Origin: an uncultured candidate division WPS-2 bacterium
GTDB taxonomy: Bacteria > Vulcanimicrobiota > Vulcanimicrobiia > Vulcanimicrobiales > Vulcanimicrobiaceae
Length of the DNA stretch: 64,000 bases
Assembly (NCBI GenBank): GCA_937927945.1
Contig: CALEYW010000082.1
Span: 116,427-180,426, forward strand
Direction of reading: 5' to 3'
In this document: positions 32,888 to 42,264 of the stretch, piece after piece
How positions within the stretch are numbered: position 1 is the stretch's first letter
Layout of the letters: each line of letters starts with the position of its first letter
Made by a program: the position numbers and the translations under genes
The notes under the pieces: model-generated
Databases searched by the model: none
Told to the model about the DNA's origin: nothing
Seen by the model: the letters and a program-made list of their open reading frames with translations, nothing else

Positions 32888-34174
32888 TCAGCGGCGCCGC
32901 TTCGAGTTCGTGTTGACCGACGAAGTCGTGTACGTGAGCGTGAGGGTCGCCGATCCGTCGGTGGTGTTGGACGTCAGCCCGTCGCTGATCTTCGACGGGC
33001 ACGAGCCCGCCGTGGGACTGCCCACGACGGTCGCGGTGAACGGCGTGCCGTTCGTCGTGTCGTTCGTTGCCGTCGCGATGGTCGCGATCTGCGCCATGGA
33101 CGTCGCAAGACCCGCGCCGGCCGCGCACGCTCCGGTGTTCGCGAACGTAAGCGCGTGGTTGTACGGCGCGCCTGTCCAGCCGAGTTCGGTGAACGACTCG
33201 CTCCCGGTGCTGCCGATACCGGTCAGCGCGAACAGGTCGATCTCAGCCGACGCGGTGAGCGCGACGCCGCTCGGGGTCGCTCGCGAGCTGTTGAAGACCG
33301 GCGCGCTCAGGATTGGCTGGAACGTTGCCGTTGCGCTCGTCGCGCCCGTCACCGAGGCGGTCAGGGTGACCGGGTTCTCGGCGAGACCGTCGTAGTTGAA
33401 TGCCCTCGTGTCGTCCACCGAGCTGAACGTGGCCGCGGTGGCGGCGCCAGTGGTGCACGTCGAGGGTCCCCCGCCGGCGACGCACGTGCCGTGCAGTGTG
33501 GTGTCCGGATCGCTGACCGTAATCGTAATCGGGTTTCCTTGCGCGTCGGCGTACTGCACCGGATTCGTTTGACCCGTCGGGATCACATCGCCATGACCGT
33601 CCTTAGCCGCGACCATCAGGTTTTGCACTTGCGTCTGCGTGCCCGCGTTCCACGTGGTGGGCAGCGCCGAGATAGTGAGCGTCGCGGGGATCGCTTTAAG
33701 GGTGATGCTCTGCACGTTCGGCTGTCCCGCGCTGATCGCCACACTGTTGAGCTGACCCGCGTTGATTGCGTTGCCGCTCGACGGCACCGCATTGTCGTAC
33801 GTGACGACGCGGAACGAGTCGGTTCCAGGCGGTGTCGGCGGCCCGTTGACCGTGCATCCGGTGCTGCACGAGCCGGCGGCGATCGTCGTCGTTGCCGGAT
33901 TCCCGGTAACCGACGTGGGATTGATCCCGACCGAGTCGGCCGTCAGGGTGATCACGACCGAAAGCGTCGCGCTCGAGACGTATTGCGGCGTCCTGCCCTT
34001 TGCCGAGCTCGCACGGGCAGGGACACGGATGGTGAACTGCGGCGTGACGTACCCGCTTTGCGGCGCGGCGGTCGGCGGTGCAACGGGCTGACTCGGCGCC
34101 GGGGGTGTCGTTCCGCCTCCGCCGCCGCAAGCAGCGAGGGCCAAGACGGCAGAAAGGGAAAGGATCTTACGCAT
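32888..34174 (-). CDS. Surface lipoprotein with repeated beta domains
   Basis: 428 residues from ATG 34174 (AAAGGGAAAGG upstream). The signal peptide ends in lipobox LAAC followed by a five-Gly run. The mature protein is Ser/Thr/Ala/Gly-rich and consists of beta-rich Ig-like segments with several Cys pairs (GSCSTGCTV, GTCVAGG/STCTTG). It shares the phrase TPQYVSSATLSVVITL with the neighbouring lipoprotein (APKYVSPATTQAVVDI), so the two are paralogous at their N-termini. It sits 32 bp downstream of the Thr/Pro-rich lipoprotein. Function unknown. Confidence 0.72.
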   Translation of the reverse strand: MRKILSLSAVLALAACGGGGGTTPPAPSQPVAPPTAAPQSGYVTPQFTIRVPARASSAKGRTPQYVSSATLSVVITLTADSVGINPTSVTGNPATTTIAAGSCSTGCTVNGPPTPPGTDSFRVVTYDNAVPSSGNAINAGQLNSVAISAGQPNVQSITLKAIPATLTISALPTTWNAGTQTQVQNLMVAAKDGHGDVIPTGQTNPVQYADAQGNPITITVSDPDTTLHGTCVAGGGPSTCTTGAATAATFSSVDDTRAFNYDGLAENPVTLTASVTGATSATATFQPILSAPVFNSSRATPSGVALTASAEIDLFALTGIGSTGSESFTELGWTGAPYNHALTFANTGACAAGAGLATSMAQIATIATATNDTTNGTPFTATVVGSPTAGSCPSKISDGLTSNTTDGSATLTLTYTTSSVNTNSKRRR

Positions 34175-34206
34175 CTGGACTTTCGCTCCTTGCGAGGCTG
34201 GCTGCG

Positions 34207-35355
34207 TCATCCACGCTTTTTCGCATGGATGACCCAGCCGCTGGTGGTGACGATGACGTTGGTACTTTGTTGCTGGTTGAAAGCGTCGGTGAACGTTGCA
34301 GTGCAATTGACGGCCGCGACACCCGTGACGGTATAGGTCGCGTTCGGACCGTTCGGGTTCGCGCTCGAGAGCGTCGCGTTTCCGTTGCAGTTGTCCGACT
34401 CGATGAACGGCCCGCCGTAGCTGGTCTCATGCACCGTGATCGTCACCGCGTTCGCAGCCCCGGCGCCGTACACGTTGACGGGGTTCGGGCTCACCGTCAA
34501 CGTGTACGGAACGGGAGTCGGCGTGGGCGTTGGTGTCGGCGTCGGCGTCGGCGTCGCTGTTGGAGTGAGCGTCGGTGTCGCGGTGGGCGTGGGCGTCGCG
34601 GAGCCACCGGGCGTCGGGCTCGGCGTCGGCGTCGCGGAGCCGCTGGGTGTCGGCGTCGCGGACGCGCCCGGCGTCGGGGTCGGCGTCGCGGAGGCGCGCG
34701 GCGCCGGGGTCGGCGTCGGAATCGGGCCGCCCGTAGCGATGAGCGCGAACCAGTACTTCACACCGGCCTTGAACGTGAAGCTCCCTAAACCGTTGGTCGA
34801 GAACGTCAGGGTCGTGCCGCTGACCGTCGCGGGGCCTTCCCAGCTCAGATCCCAGTCGTTGGGACGTTGGCTATCATTGAAGAACGCGACGTAGTAGCTG
34901 GCGCCCGCGACCAGCAGATTCGACGGAATCGTCAGCGAGAAGGTCGGGCTGTTCGGCAGCTGGATGACCTGGTCGGCGATCAACCGGATGTAGAGGAGCG
35001 TCGTGTGAGGCTGCCCCGCAAGCGGTTCGCGCGTGCCCGCGGGGGCACGCAGCGTGGACAACGCCGGAACGCTGTCCTCTGCCGGCGGCGGAAAGTTCTG
35101 GAGGGTCTCGGTCAGCGTTGGCGTCGTCGCCGCGACGGGCGCCGGGACGGTGACCGCTCCGCTGACGCCATGCGAGGAGGGCAACGCAGCGGTGACCGCC
35201 GGACCGCCCGGTGTAAGCGTCAGCGCCGTCGAGGTCGTCGTAACGGTCCAGAATGGCGAGTCGACCGTCGGTACGCTCGGGGAGCTGCCCCCACACGCGG
35301 CAAGCGTCGCCGCCGCGGCAAACAGTGCCAAAGAATTCGAAACGAGGTGTTTCAC
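34207..35355 (-). CDS. Lipoprotein with long Thr-Pro repeat linker
   Basis: 382 residues with lipobox LAAC (residues 18-21). An N-terminal beta-rich domain (to about residue 205) is joined by a roughly 70-residue linker of degenerate PTPTPSPT/GSATPTP repeats to a C-terminal Ig-like domain (YTLTVSPNPVNVYGAGAANAV). The linker DNA, about 34515-34725, is a degenerate tandem GTCGGC/GTCGGT array and a likely site of slipped-strand length variation. It is first of the three lipoprotein genes and divergent from the BTAD/NTPase regulator. Confidence 0.75.
   Translation of the reverse strand: MKHLVSNSLALFAAAATLAACGGSSPSVPTVDSPFWTVTTTSTALTLTPGGPAVTAALPSSHGVSGAVTVPAPVAATTPTLTETLQNFPPPAEDSVPALSTLRAPAGTREPLAGQPHTTLLYIRLIADQVIQLPNSPTFSLTIPSNLLVAGASYYVAFFNDSQRPNDWDLSWEGPATVSGTTLTFSTNGLGSFTFKAGVKYWFALIATGGPIPTPTPAPRASATPTPTPGASATPTPSGSATPTPSPTPGGSATPTPTATPTLTPTATPTPTPTPTPTPTPVPYTLTVSPNPVNVYGAGAANAVTITVHETSYGGPFIESDNCNGNATLSSANPNGPNATYTVTGVAAVNCTATFTDAFNQQQSTNVIVTTSGWVIHAKKRG
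34515..34725. repeat. Tandem-repeat array encoding Thr-Pro linker
   Basis: Degenerate hexanucleotide-type repeats (units such as GGCGTCGGTGTC on the plus strand) within the lipoprotein gene, specifying alternating Pro-Thr/Ser. Repeat purity is highest around 34525-34560. Length is expected to vary among strains. Confidence 0.7.
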
Positions 35356-35473
35356 GCAAAAACCCCAGCCGTGAGTAGCAGCCGCACCCGCGCACCATAC
35401 GCGACGTCCATCAACCGAGCGTCAAACGCCGCTCGGGAGGGTAGGTCGGCGACGTAAGGAACGACGGCGTCTA

Positions 35474-38400
35474 GTGAACCGCTGGTCGCTCCAGACGCTC
35501 GGGACGTTTCAGTTTTCCGTCGACGGGCGCGAACTTGCCCCGCCGCCGACTCAAAAGTCCCGCGCTCTCCTCGCGTACCTCGCATGGCACCGCGGCACGG
35601 AGCTTCCGCGCGAACGGATCGTCGAGCTGTTCTGGCCCAGCGCCGAGCCGGAGCGTGGCCGGTCCAGCTTCGCGACCGCGCTATGGTCGATCAGGCGCTG
35701 CGTCGGCGCGAGCGGCATCGATCCCGATTCCGTGCTTTCGGCGAATCGGCTTCGCGTGCGGTGGCTCCCCGAGATCGCGCTTGACGCTCGCGCCTTCGAG
35801 GAGCTGGGCGCGAGCAAGGCGCGCGAGGACAGGCACGCCGCCCTCGCGCTCTATCGCGGCGAGTTTTTAACGGGCGACTATTCGCCGTGGTGCGCGGCGA
35901 CGCGCGAGCGCGTCGCCGCGGTCTACGAATCCCTGCTCGCCCGCGCGGTCGTCCTCGACGCCGACGCGGCGAGCGCGCAGCTGTTGATCGCGCACGGAAA
36001 CCTCGACGAGGCGCCCTATTCCTTGGTCGCGACGAACGCGCTCGCCGCCGGCCGGTACGCCGCCGCCGCATTGACCGTCGAGCGCTACCGAGCCGTGCTC
36101 GCGGAGATCGGCGCGACGCCCTCACCCGATTTCGAAACTCGCTTCGCGGACCTTCGCGACGCCGTTCCGGAGCACACGGAAATGCGCCTGCCGTTCTGCG
36201 GGCGCGGGCGAGAGCTTGCGTTTCTAGACGATGTCCTGCGTCGGACGTCAGCCGGCGAAGGTGGCGTCGTCCTCGTCCGGGGCGATGCCGGTTCGGGCAA
36301 GACGGAGCTCGTGCGGCGGGCGCAGCGCGCTGCTGCCGATCTGCCGCTGCGCATCATCACCATTGCAGCGACGTTCGACGACGCGCGTGCGTTCGGCCCG
36401 TGGCGTTCGCTCTATGAAAGCCTCGCCGCGCGACCTTTTTCGGCGTTCGCGCAAGAGGGAGGCGATGCGACGAGGCTCGCCGTGGAGCTTCGCAAGGCGA
36501 TCGAAGCACCCGCGGTTATCATCGTCGACGACGCACAGTATCTCGCCGGCGACGCGCTTGCGGTGCTGATCAGGCTCGCGCAAACGGCGACCAAACACGG
36601 CGTCCGCTTCGTCATCGCGACGCGGCCGGACGGCCTGCGGCGACTACTCGCCCAGCTGCCGGAAGCGGCCCGTGTCGATCTCGAACCGCTCTCGTACGAC
36701 GAGTTCCGCGACGGCGTGCAGCACGTAGCGGCCGAAGATGCCGATGCCATCGCCGAGTTCGTCTACGGACGTTCCCACGGTCATCCGTTCTTCGCCGCGA
36801 AGCTCCTCGACGCTCTCGCTCAATCTGGGACGCTGCAGCGCACGAACCATTGCTGGGCGCTCGCGGGAACCTTGCGAGCCGACCTTCAAACGCCGCGCAC
36901 GATCCGCGACTTCATCGAAGCACGCTTGCATGCCAGAGGCCACGATCCCGCCGCCGTGGCCTGTGCGCTTGCGCTCGACCACGGCGCCACTGCCGAGGAT
37001 CTGATCGCCGTCTGCGATTTGGGTGAAAGCCGCACGCTCGACGCAATCGACGACCTCCTTGCGCTGGGACTTCTCACGCAGTCTGAAGACGGCTTGGAAT
37101 TCCGATTCGCGCACGACCTCATCCGGGAAACGGCGTCGCGCTCCGTCAATAGCGGACGGCGCGTGAGGCTGCACCGTGCGTATGCTGCGCGTTTCGAACA
37201 CGATGCGCGCCGCGAGTCGCTCGTCCGGCGCGCGCACCATCTTCACGCGAGCGGGCAGGTACTCCCCGCCGCGCGCACCTTCGTGCGAGCCGCCTCATCA
37301 CTGCTCGAAGTGAACGCGTGGCGCGACGCGCTGCAGTGCACCGCCGCCGGCATCGCGTCCGCGAAACGGCTTCTTCCGTCCGTTGACGTGCATCGCGTCT
37401 GCACCGACCTTCACGAGGTCGCTGCGCGCGCGTGCGAGGAGGGCGGCATTCTCGAGGACTGCATGGGGCACGCCGACGAGCGTGTTTTGCACGCTCGCAA
37501 CAGTGAAGATCCGGTGATCCTCTCGCGTGCGCTGGCGCGCCGTTCGTGGACGATCATGGAGCTCCAGCCCGCACACGAAGCGCTCGCGGATCTCGACGAG
37601 GCGATCGCCCTGGCCGAGTCGGCGCACGACGACGACCTGCTGTTCTATGCCTTCATCCATCGCTCGCTCTGCCGGCAATACTCAGGCGTTGGGGACGCGG
37701 CGCTCGCCGACGCCCACGCCGCCCTCGCGGCCGCCCGCCGTACCGGACTGCCGGCGTCTATCGGAAACGCATACGAGCGAATCCTCACGGTCTCGTGCAT
37801 CTGGCTCCGTCTCGACGAAGCGATCGCTGCCGCCGACGAGGGGATAGCGTTCGCGCGCCGCGGGAATGTACGCATCGAAACGATGGTCCGTATCAAGCGG
37901 TCCGGCCTGTGGTACCTGCTGGAACGCTGGGACGACGCGCAGCGCGAGCTCCAGGCAATCGCGCCGATCGTCGAGGCGCGGCACAGACCGGCGGCGGTCG
38001 CGCACGGCCTTTCCTTTCCGGGTATCGAATTCATGTATTACGCGCAGATGGCAACCATGGCGCGCGTTCGCGGCGCTTGGGACCAGGCGCTCGTCCTGGC
38101 CGAGAAGCTGGTCGCGAATCCCGTTGCGGACGGCCGCAGCCGCCGCGGCATCGCACAACTCCACCTCGTCGAAGCGCTGCTCGGCCGTGACGCGCCGGGC
38201 GACGCGGACCGTGCGCTCGCGAACGCGTTGCGCTTGCCGGCGAACTGCGCCCCGGCGGGGATGTTCGGCATGAGCCTCACGCCAGAATCGGCGCTCGCAC
38301 GCGCGGCAATCCGCACCCGCCGCGAAGACGCACCGTCGCTGCTGCGCGCAGCGGCAGTCGCGCTCACGCGCCGGGCCGAACGCACGCCGCTCGATGCGGA

Positions 38401-38551
38401 CACCGCGTTCCGCACGCTCGCCGATGCCGCCGCCGAGATCGGCATGGCCGATCTCGCGACAACGATGCGCGAGCAAGCACGCAGTCTTCGGTCGCGACGG
38501 CTCCTGCATGGTGTCCCGGAGACCGAGGCATCCTTTTCGCTGGTCCAATAG
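35474..38551 (+). CDS. BTAD/SARP-type regulator with NTPase and TPR domains
   Basis: 1025 residues from GTG 35474. The N-terminal winged helix (LGTFQFSVDGRELAPPPTQK; RERIVELFWPSAEPERGRSS) and BTAD domain (to about 235) are SARP-like. A STAND/AAA-type P-loop ATPase follows (Walker A GDAGSGKTEL near 271-280, Walker B AVIIVDDAQYL). The C-terminal half is helical TPR-like repeats. Large signal-integrating activators of this architecture resemble AfsR and MalT. There is no C-terminal LuxR HTH, so DNA binding must come from the N-terminus. Divergent transcription from the lipoprotein trio (118 bp gap) suggests that trio is its regulon. Confidence 0.88.
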   Translation: MNRWSLQTLGTFQFSVDGRELAPPPTQKSRALLAYLAWHRGTELPRERIVELFWPSAEPERGRSSFATALWSIRRCVGASGIDPDSVLSANRLRVRWLPEIALDARAFEELGASKAREDRHAALALYRGEFLTGDYSPWCAATRERVAAVYESLLARAVVLDADAASAQLLIAHGNLDEAPYSLVATNALAAGRYAAAALTVERYRAVLAEIGATPSPDFETRFADLRDAVPEHTEMRLPFCGRGRELAFLDDVLRRTSAGEGGVVLVRGDAGSGKTELVRRAQRAAADLPLRIITIAATFDDARAFGPWRSLYESLAARPFSAFAQEGGDATRLAVELRKAIEAPAVIIVDDAQYLAGDALAVLIRLAQTATKHGVRFVIATRPDGLRRLLAQLPEAARVDLEPLSYDEFRDGVQHVAAEDADAIAEFVYGRSHGHPFFAAKLLDALAQSGTLQRTNHCWALAGTLRADLQTPRTIRDFIEARLHARGHDPAAVACALALDHGATAEDLIAVCDLGESRTLDAIDDLLALGLLTQSEDGLEFRFAHDLIRETASRSVNSGRRVRLHRAYAARFEHDARRESLVRRAHHLHASGQVLPAARTFVRAASSLLEVNAWRDALQCTAAGIASAKRLLPSVDVHRVCTDLHEVAARACEEGGILEDCMGHADERVLHARNSEDPVILSRALARRSWTIMELQPAHEALADLDEAIALAESAHDDDLLFYAFIHRSLCRQYSGVGDAALADAHAALAAARRTGLPASIGNAYERILTVSCIWLRLDEAIAAADEGIAFARRGNVRIETMVRIKRSGLWYLLERWDDAQRELQAIAPIVEARHRPAAVAHGLSFPGIEFMYYAQMATMARVRGAWDQALVLAEKLVANPVADGRSRRGIAQLHLVEALLGRDAPGDADRALANALRLPANCAPAGMFGMSLTPESALARAAIRTRREDAPSLLRAAAVALTRRAERTPLDADTAFRTLADAAAEIGMADLATTMREQARSLRSRRLLHGVPETEASFSLVQ

Positions 38552-38561
38552 GGTCCGGCGA

Positions 38562-38807
38562 CTATTCGCACAGCAGGGCCGCCAACTCGATGTGGAGCGC
38601 CGGCGAGAGCGAGACGAGTTGGCGAAGGCCGACGTTCTGACGGCCGGCCTCGACGTTCGCGATCGTGGGACGGCTGATACCCGCGAGCGCCGCCAGTGCC
38701 GCTTGCGTGAGGCCGAGCTCCGCCCGGCGCGCGCGAACGCGCGCGCCGAGACGGGACTGAACTTCGATCACATCGAGCAAGGACGTTCGCTCCGGGCGCA
38801 ACCGCAT
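38562..38807 (-). CDS. Small XRE-family HTH regulator
   Basis: 81 residues from ATG 38807. A lone helix-turn-helix of the Cro/CI type: LGARVRARRAELGLTQAALA, then LAGISRPTIANVEAGRQNV, then LRQLVSLSPALHIELAALL. The recognition helix is intact. It is too short for a sensor domain and may be an antitoxin-like or stand-alone repressor, but no toxin partner is adjacent. The long frame upstream is antisense to other genes. Confidence 0.8.
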   Translation of the reverse strand: MRLRPERTSLLDVIEVQSRLGARVRARRAELGLTQAALAALAGISRPTIANVEAGRQNVGLRQLVSLSPALHIELAALLCE

Positions 38808-38860
38808 CGTCCGTTTCGAAAGCGCCGGCAGGCGCGGGTCGCGGGCGCCCTGAGGCGATC

Positions 38861-39388
38861 CTACGCGAGCCGCTCCTCGATGCCGACGCTGTAGAGCGCG
38901 AGATACTTCACCCACTCGTCGGGCGCGGTATGGCGGCACACGACGATCCACGGGATGAACTTCGGCTCGCGCGGACGCCGCTTCAGCGGCATACGCGCCT
39001 CGTCCGGCGTGCGATCGCGCTTGCGCGCGTTGCACGTCGCGCAGCAGGCGACGAGGCTCTCCCACGTCGAGCGGCCGCCGCGGCTGCTCGGCACGACGTG
39101 GTCGACCGTCATGTCGCGGCTGCTCCGCTCGCCGCAGTACGCGCAGGCGCAGCCGTCGCGCAAGAGGACGTTCTTCTTCGCCAGCGCGACCCGCTTGCGC
39201 GTGCGGCGGATGTAGTACAGCATCCGCATGACCGACGGCATCGGAAACGCGAGCATCGCCGAACGCACCTCGCGGCCGTTCTCGTGAATAACCTCCGCCT
39301 TGCGCGCGAAGAGCAGACGCACGGCCCGCTGGAGATCGACGATCCCGAGCGGCTCGTACGTAAAGTTGAGCAAGAGGATGTCGCTCAT
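38861..39388 (-). CDS. HNH endonuclease
   Basis: 175 residues from ATG 39388, selected because AAGGAGG sits 8 nt upstream. Two Cys pairs (CAYCGERSSRD and CCATCNARKRD) bracket the HNH core TVDHVVPSSRGGRSTWESLV. The N-terminus (ILLLNFTYEPLGIVDLQRAV) is that of the common free-standing HNH family found in many bacterial phyla (PF14279/PF01844-like). These proteins have unknown cellular targets; phage-defence or repair roles are speculative. Confidence 0.88.
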   Translation of the reverse strand: MSDILLLNFTYEPLGIVDLQRAVRLLFARKAEVIHENGREVRSAMLAFPMPSVMRMLYYIRRTRKRVALAKKNVLLRDGCACAYCGERSSRDMTVDHVVPSSRGGRSTWESLVACCATCNARKRDRTPDEARMPLKRRPREPKFIPWIVVCRHTAPDEWVKYLALYSVGIEERLA

Positions 39389-39523
39389 GGGATCGCCTCC
39401 TTTCATCGTGATGTGATTGAACCCGTATTCCGGCCTTGGCGCGGCGCGGTACTGCCATTGTATGAAATCCACATCCGTGCGCAAGACAGGATTCGAACGT
39501 GGAACGGAAGCCGACGTGCACGA

Positions 39524-40138
39524 ATGAGAAGAAACGGCGAGCTGCATCCGGCCGCGGTCGCGGCGATCGTCGAGGCGCTCGATGCGGCATTCTCGCTCGC
39601 GTTCGAGAACGTCGAGCCGACCGGTGCACGCACCCTCGTCGGCCTCGAGGTCTCGGGCTCGATGTCGAGCGGCACGATCACGGGCATCGCGGGTATCACG
39701 CGCGCGTCGGCGCGGCGGCGATGGCGCTCTCGTTCGTGCGGACGGAGCGCGACGTGACGGTCATGGCGTTCGCGGAGGGCTTCGTCCCGTTCGCGATCGG
39801 CACGGACGAGAGCGTCGCGTCGGTCGTCCGGCGCACCGACGCGCTGCCATTCATGGGCACGGACTGCTCGCTGCCGATCGTCTACGCGCTGGAACACCGG
39901 CTCGCGGTTCGACCTGTTCGTCGTGCTGACGGACAACGAGACCTGGGCCGGCACGATCCACGCCGACGAGGCGCTCCCGCAATACCGCCGGCGCAGCGGC
40001 ATCGCCGCGAAGCTCGTCGTCGTCGGCGGGACCTCGACCGGCTTCACGATCGCCGATCCGAACGACGCGGGCATGCTCGACGTCGTCGGCTTCGACGCCG
40101 CCGCGCCGGCGCTGATCGCGGACTTCGCGCGAGCGTAA
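39524..40138 (+). pseudogene. TROVE/Ro60-family remnant (vWA part), twice frameshifted
   Basis: Degenerate fragment of a Ro60/TROVE RNA-binding protein. The first piece reads IVEALDAAFSLAFENVEPTG and TLVGLEVSGSMSSG (frame 2). Near 39700 the frame slips to MALSFVRTERDVTVMAF and LPFMGTDCSLPIVYALEHRL (frame 1). Near 39905 it slips back to FDLFVVLTDNETWAGTIHAD and LVVVGGTSTGFTIADPNDAG (frame 2). These are the C-terminal von Willebrand A part of bacterial Ro proteins. The N-terminal HEAT-like TROVE ring is absent, because the divergent HNH gene lies immediately upstream. The MIDAS Asp of DxSxS is Glu here. Two one-base indels could be assembly errors, but the 5' truncation is not. Confidence 0.75.
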
Positions 40139-40144
40139 GCGTCG

Positions 40145-40173
40145 TGTCATCCCGAGCTTGTCGGAGGGTGACA
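40145..40173. repeat. REP-like palindrome
   Basis: TGTCATCC...GGGTGACA arms (8 pairs, one wobble) enclose CGAGCTTGTCGGA, the same core as the repeats at 1-230. It lies just upstream of the HAD gene, and its 3' arm (GGAGGG) could serve as that gene's Shine-Dalgarno. Confidence 0.6.
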
Positions 40174-40177
40174 TGGA

Positions 40178-40828
40178 GTGCGGCATGACGTTGGCCCGTC
40201 TGAGCAGAACACGCGGAGCTTGGAGTTCGTTCTCGACTGGGACGGTACGGTGACGGAGCGCGACACGCTCCTGCTCGCGCTGCAGCACTTCGTCGATCGT
40301 GCTATCCTCGATCCGCTGGAGGCGGAGCTCGACGCGCGGCTTGCCGCGGGAACGATCACGCACCGTGAGGTCATGGAGCGCGAGTTTTCGCTTCTCACCG
40401 TGCCGCTCGGCGACGTCGTCGCGTTCCTGGTGGAACACGTTCGCGTCCGGGCCGGCTTTGCGGCGTTCGTGGAACGCTTCGATCCGCTGATCCTCTCGTC
40501 GAGCTTTCACGAAACGATCGAACCGATTCTCGCGCGCGAAGGCGTCAGCGCGCGTGTTCGCGCCAATCGCGTCGATCCGCGCAACGACGGCCGGCAGATC
40601 CGCTGGATTTCGGATTCCGACTGCGCGACGTGCGGGGAGCCGTGCAAACGCGCTTCGCTTCCGGCCGGCGCGCTGACCTACATCGGCGACGGCTATTCGG
40701 ACCGCTGCGCGGCACTCGCCGCCGAGCGTGTCTTCGCTCGTGACGGCTTGGCGCGATACCTCGACGCCGAGCATCGCCGCTACGAGCCGTTCACCGACTT
40801 CTCGCACCTCACGACGGCGCTCACGTAA
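40178..40828 (+). CDS. HAD-superfamily phosphatase (MtnX/phosphoserine phosphatase-like)
   Basis: 216 residues from GTG 40178, with GGAGGG 9 nt upstream; TTG 40220 is an alternative start. HAD motifs: I VLDWDGTVTERD, II LILSSSFHETI, III/IV TYIGDGYSDRCAALAAERVFARDGL. A CxxCxxxC cluster (CATCGEPC) before motif IV may bind metal. The layout matches MtnX-type enolase-phosphatases and phosphoserine phosphatase-like proteins. The natural substrate cannot be stated, and no methionine-salvage genes are nearby. Confidence 0.82.
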   Translation: MRHDVGPSEQNTRSLEFVLDWDGTVTERDTLLLALQHFVDRAILDPLEAELDARLAAGTITHREVMEREFSLLTVPLGDVVAFLVEHVRVRAGFAAFVERFDPLILSSSFHETIEPILAREGVSARVRANRVDPRNDGRQIRWISDSDCATCGEPCKRASLPAGALTYIGDGYSDRCAALAAERVFARDGLARYLDAEHRRYEPFTDFSHLTTALT

Positions 40829-40861
40829 ACCGTCGGGCCTGAAATGCTGGGCTCGCAGGTT

Positions 40862-42106
40862 CTAGCTTGCGACCTCGAGCTCAGCCTCGAGCCTGGGCGG
40901 CTCCAGCGAAGGACGGATCGCGAGCCAGCCCGCCGCGCAGAGCGAGATCGTAGAACCGATTGCGATGGTAACCCCCGTTCCGGCCACGTTGGCGACGGCG
41001 CCGCCGAGGAAGGCGCCGATGGGGAGCGCCGCCCACACGATCGTCCGCATCGCTGCGTTCATGCGCCCGAGCATGCCGTCGGAGACGCGTGCGGTCTGCA
41101 TCACCTGCTGCGTCGTCGAGCTGATCGGTCCCGTGAACGAGAGGAGCAGCCGTCCGACGAAGACCGCGGCGAGCGGCGCGACGTGACACAGAAAGACGAA
41201 CTTCCCGAGCGCCGAGAGCACGGTCGCTCCGGCAAGCGTCCGACGCGCGCCGAAGCGCGCGCCGGCGCGGCGCGCAACCAGCGCGCCCGCCAGTCCGAGA
41301 TTGGCCAGCCCCATCACGACGCCGAATTGTACCGGGCTCATGTGCAGCTGCCGGTAGCAGTACAGCGTGAACACCGAGGTCACCATCGCGCCGCCGAGGT
41401 ACGCGGTCGATGCCGACAGCGCGACGCTGCGCAGCAGCGGGTCGCGAAACACGAGCGCGAACCCCGCGCGCGCTTCCTCCCACGTGCTCCCGGGCTCCGC
41501 CGTCTCGCGCAAGGCCGCGGTGTGCGGTATGCGGATCCGCAGCAAGTTCACCGTCGAGACGACGAACGTGAAGAGATTCAGCACGATGGCGAGCGGTGCG
41601 CCGACGAACTGCACGATCGCGCCGGCCGAGCCGGTCCCGACCGCTTCCGCGAGGGATCCGCTCATCGCCAGCCGCGCGACGCTGCGATGATAGCCGGGGC
41701 CGCAGAGCGCCGGCAGCAACGCTTGATAGGCGGTATCGAAGAGCACGCCGGCGGCCGCGCAGATTCCGCCGACGACGAAGAACTGAACCAGCGTGAGCGC
41801 GTGCAGCCACCACGCGAGCGGCAGCGAGGCCACCGCAAGGCCGCGCACGACGTTGGCGCCGATCATCAGCGCTTTGCGCGGGTGCCGGTCGGCGAGGATG
41901 CCGGCGACCGTGGCAAGCAGGGGGACGGCCGCGAACTCGAAGGCCTGGAGCGACCCGACAGCGAGCGGGCTCGCGCCGAGGGAGATGATCGCGATGGTAG
42001 GCAGCGCGAAGGCGGTCAGCTGACCGCCCAGATCTGACACGAATTGTCCGCCCCAGAGCAAACGGAAATCGCGCCCGGGCCGAAGATCCTGGGCCATTGG
42101 GACCAT
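40862..42106 (-). CDS. MFS permease (enterobactin-exporter/tetracycline type)
   Basis: 414 residues from ATG 42106 (ATG 42097 is equally possible; the longer frame to 42199 has no good start). Twelve predicted helices. MFS loop motif GILADRHPRKALMIGANVV after helix 2 is clear, with FDTAYQALLPALC in the N-half and NLGLAGALVARRAGARFGAR at the 8-9 loop. It belongs to the MFS_3/EntS-like multidrug group. It is divergent from the VOC gene. Confidence 0.85.
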   Translation of the reverse strand: MVPMAQDLRPGRDFRLLWGGQFVSDLGGQLTAFALPTIAIISLGASPLAVGSLQAFEFAAVPLLATVAGILADRHPRKALMIGANVVRGLAVASLPLAWWLHALTLVQFFVVGGICAAAGVLFDTAYQALLPALCGPGYHRSVARLAMSGSLAEAVGTGSAGAIVQFVGAPLAIVLNLFTFVVSTVNLLRIRIPHTAALRETAEPGSTWEEARAGFALVFRDPLLRSVALSASTAYLGGAMVTSVFTLYCYRQLHMSPVQFGVVMGLANLGLAGALVARRAGARFGARRTLAGATVLSALGKFVFLCHVAPLAAVFVGRLLLSFTGPISSTTQQVMQTARVSDGMLGRMNAAMRTIVWAALPIGAFLGGAVANVAGTGVTIAIGSTISLCAAGWLAIRPSLEPPRLEAELEVAS

Positions 42107-42264
42107 TGTCCCACACTTGGTACGATACCGTACAGCGCGTTTTGTCGCCGTCTCTCGGGATTTGCTCATCGGCGCCGTTCGCTCGACGGCTCCTGACACA
42201 ACGCTGTCAGGAGACCCTTGCTAGCATCGGTCCACATCCGCACACCAGACGCAAGGAGCACCGT

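Noticed and set aside
34515..34725. Possible CRISPR-like or satellite array
   Set aside because: The repeats are short, degenerate and coding (Pro-Thr linker); no spacers.
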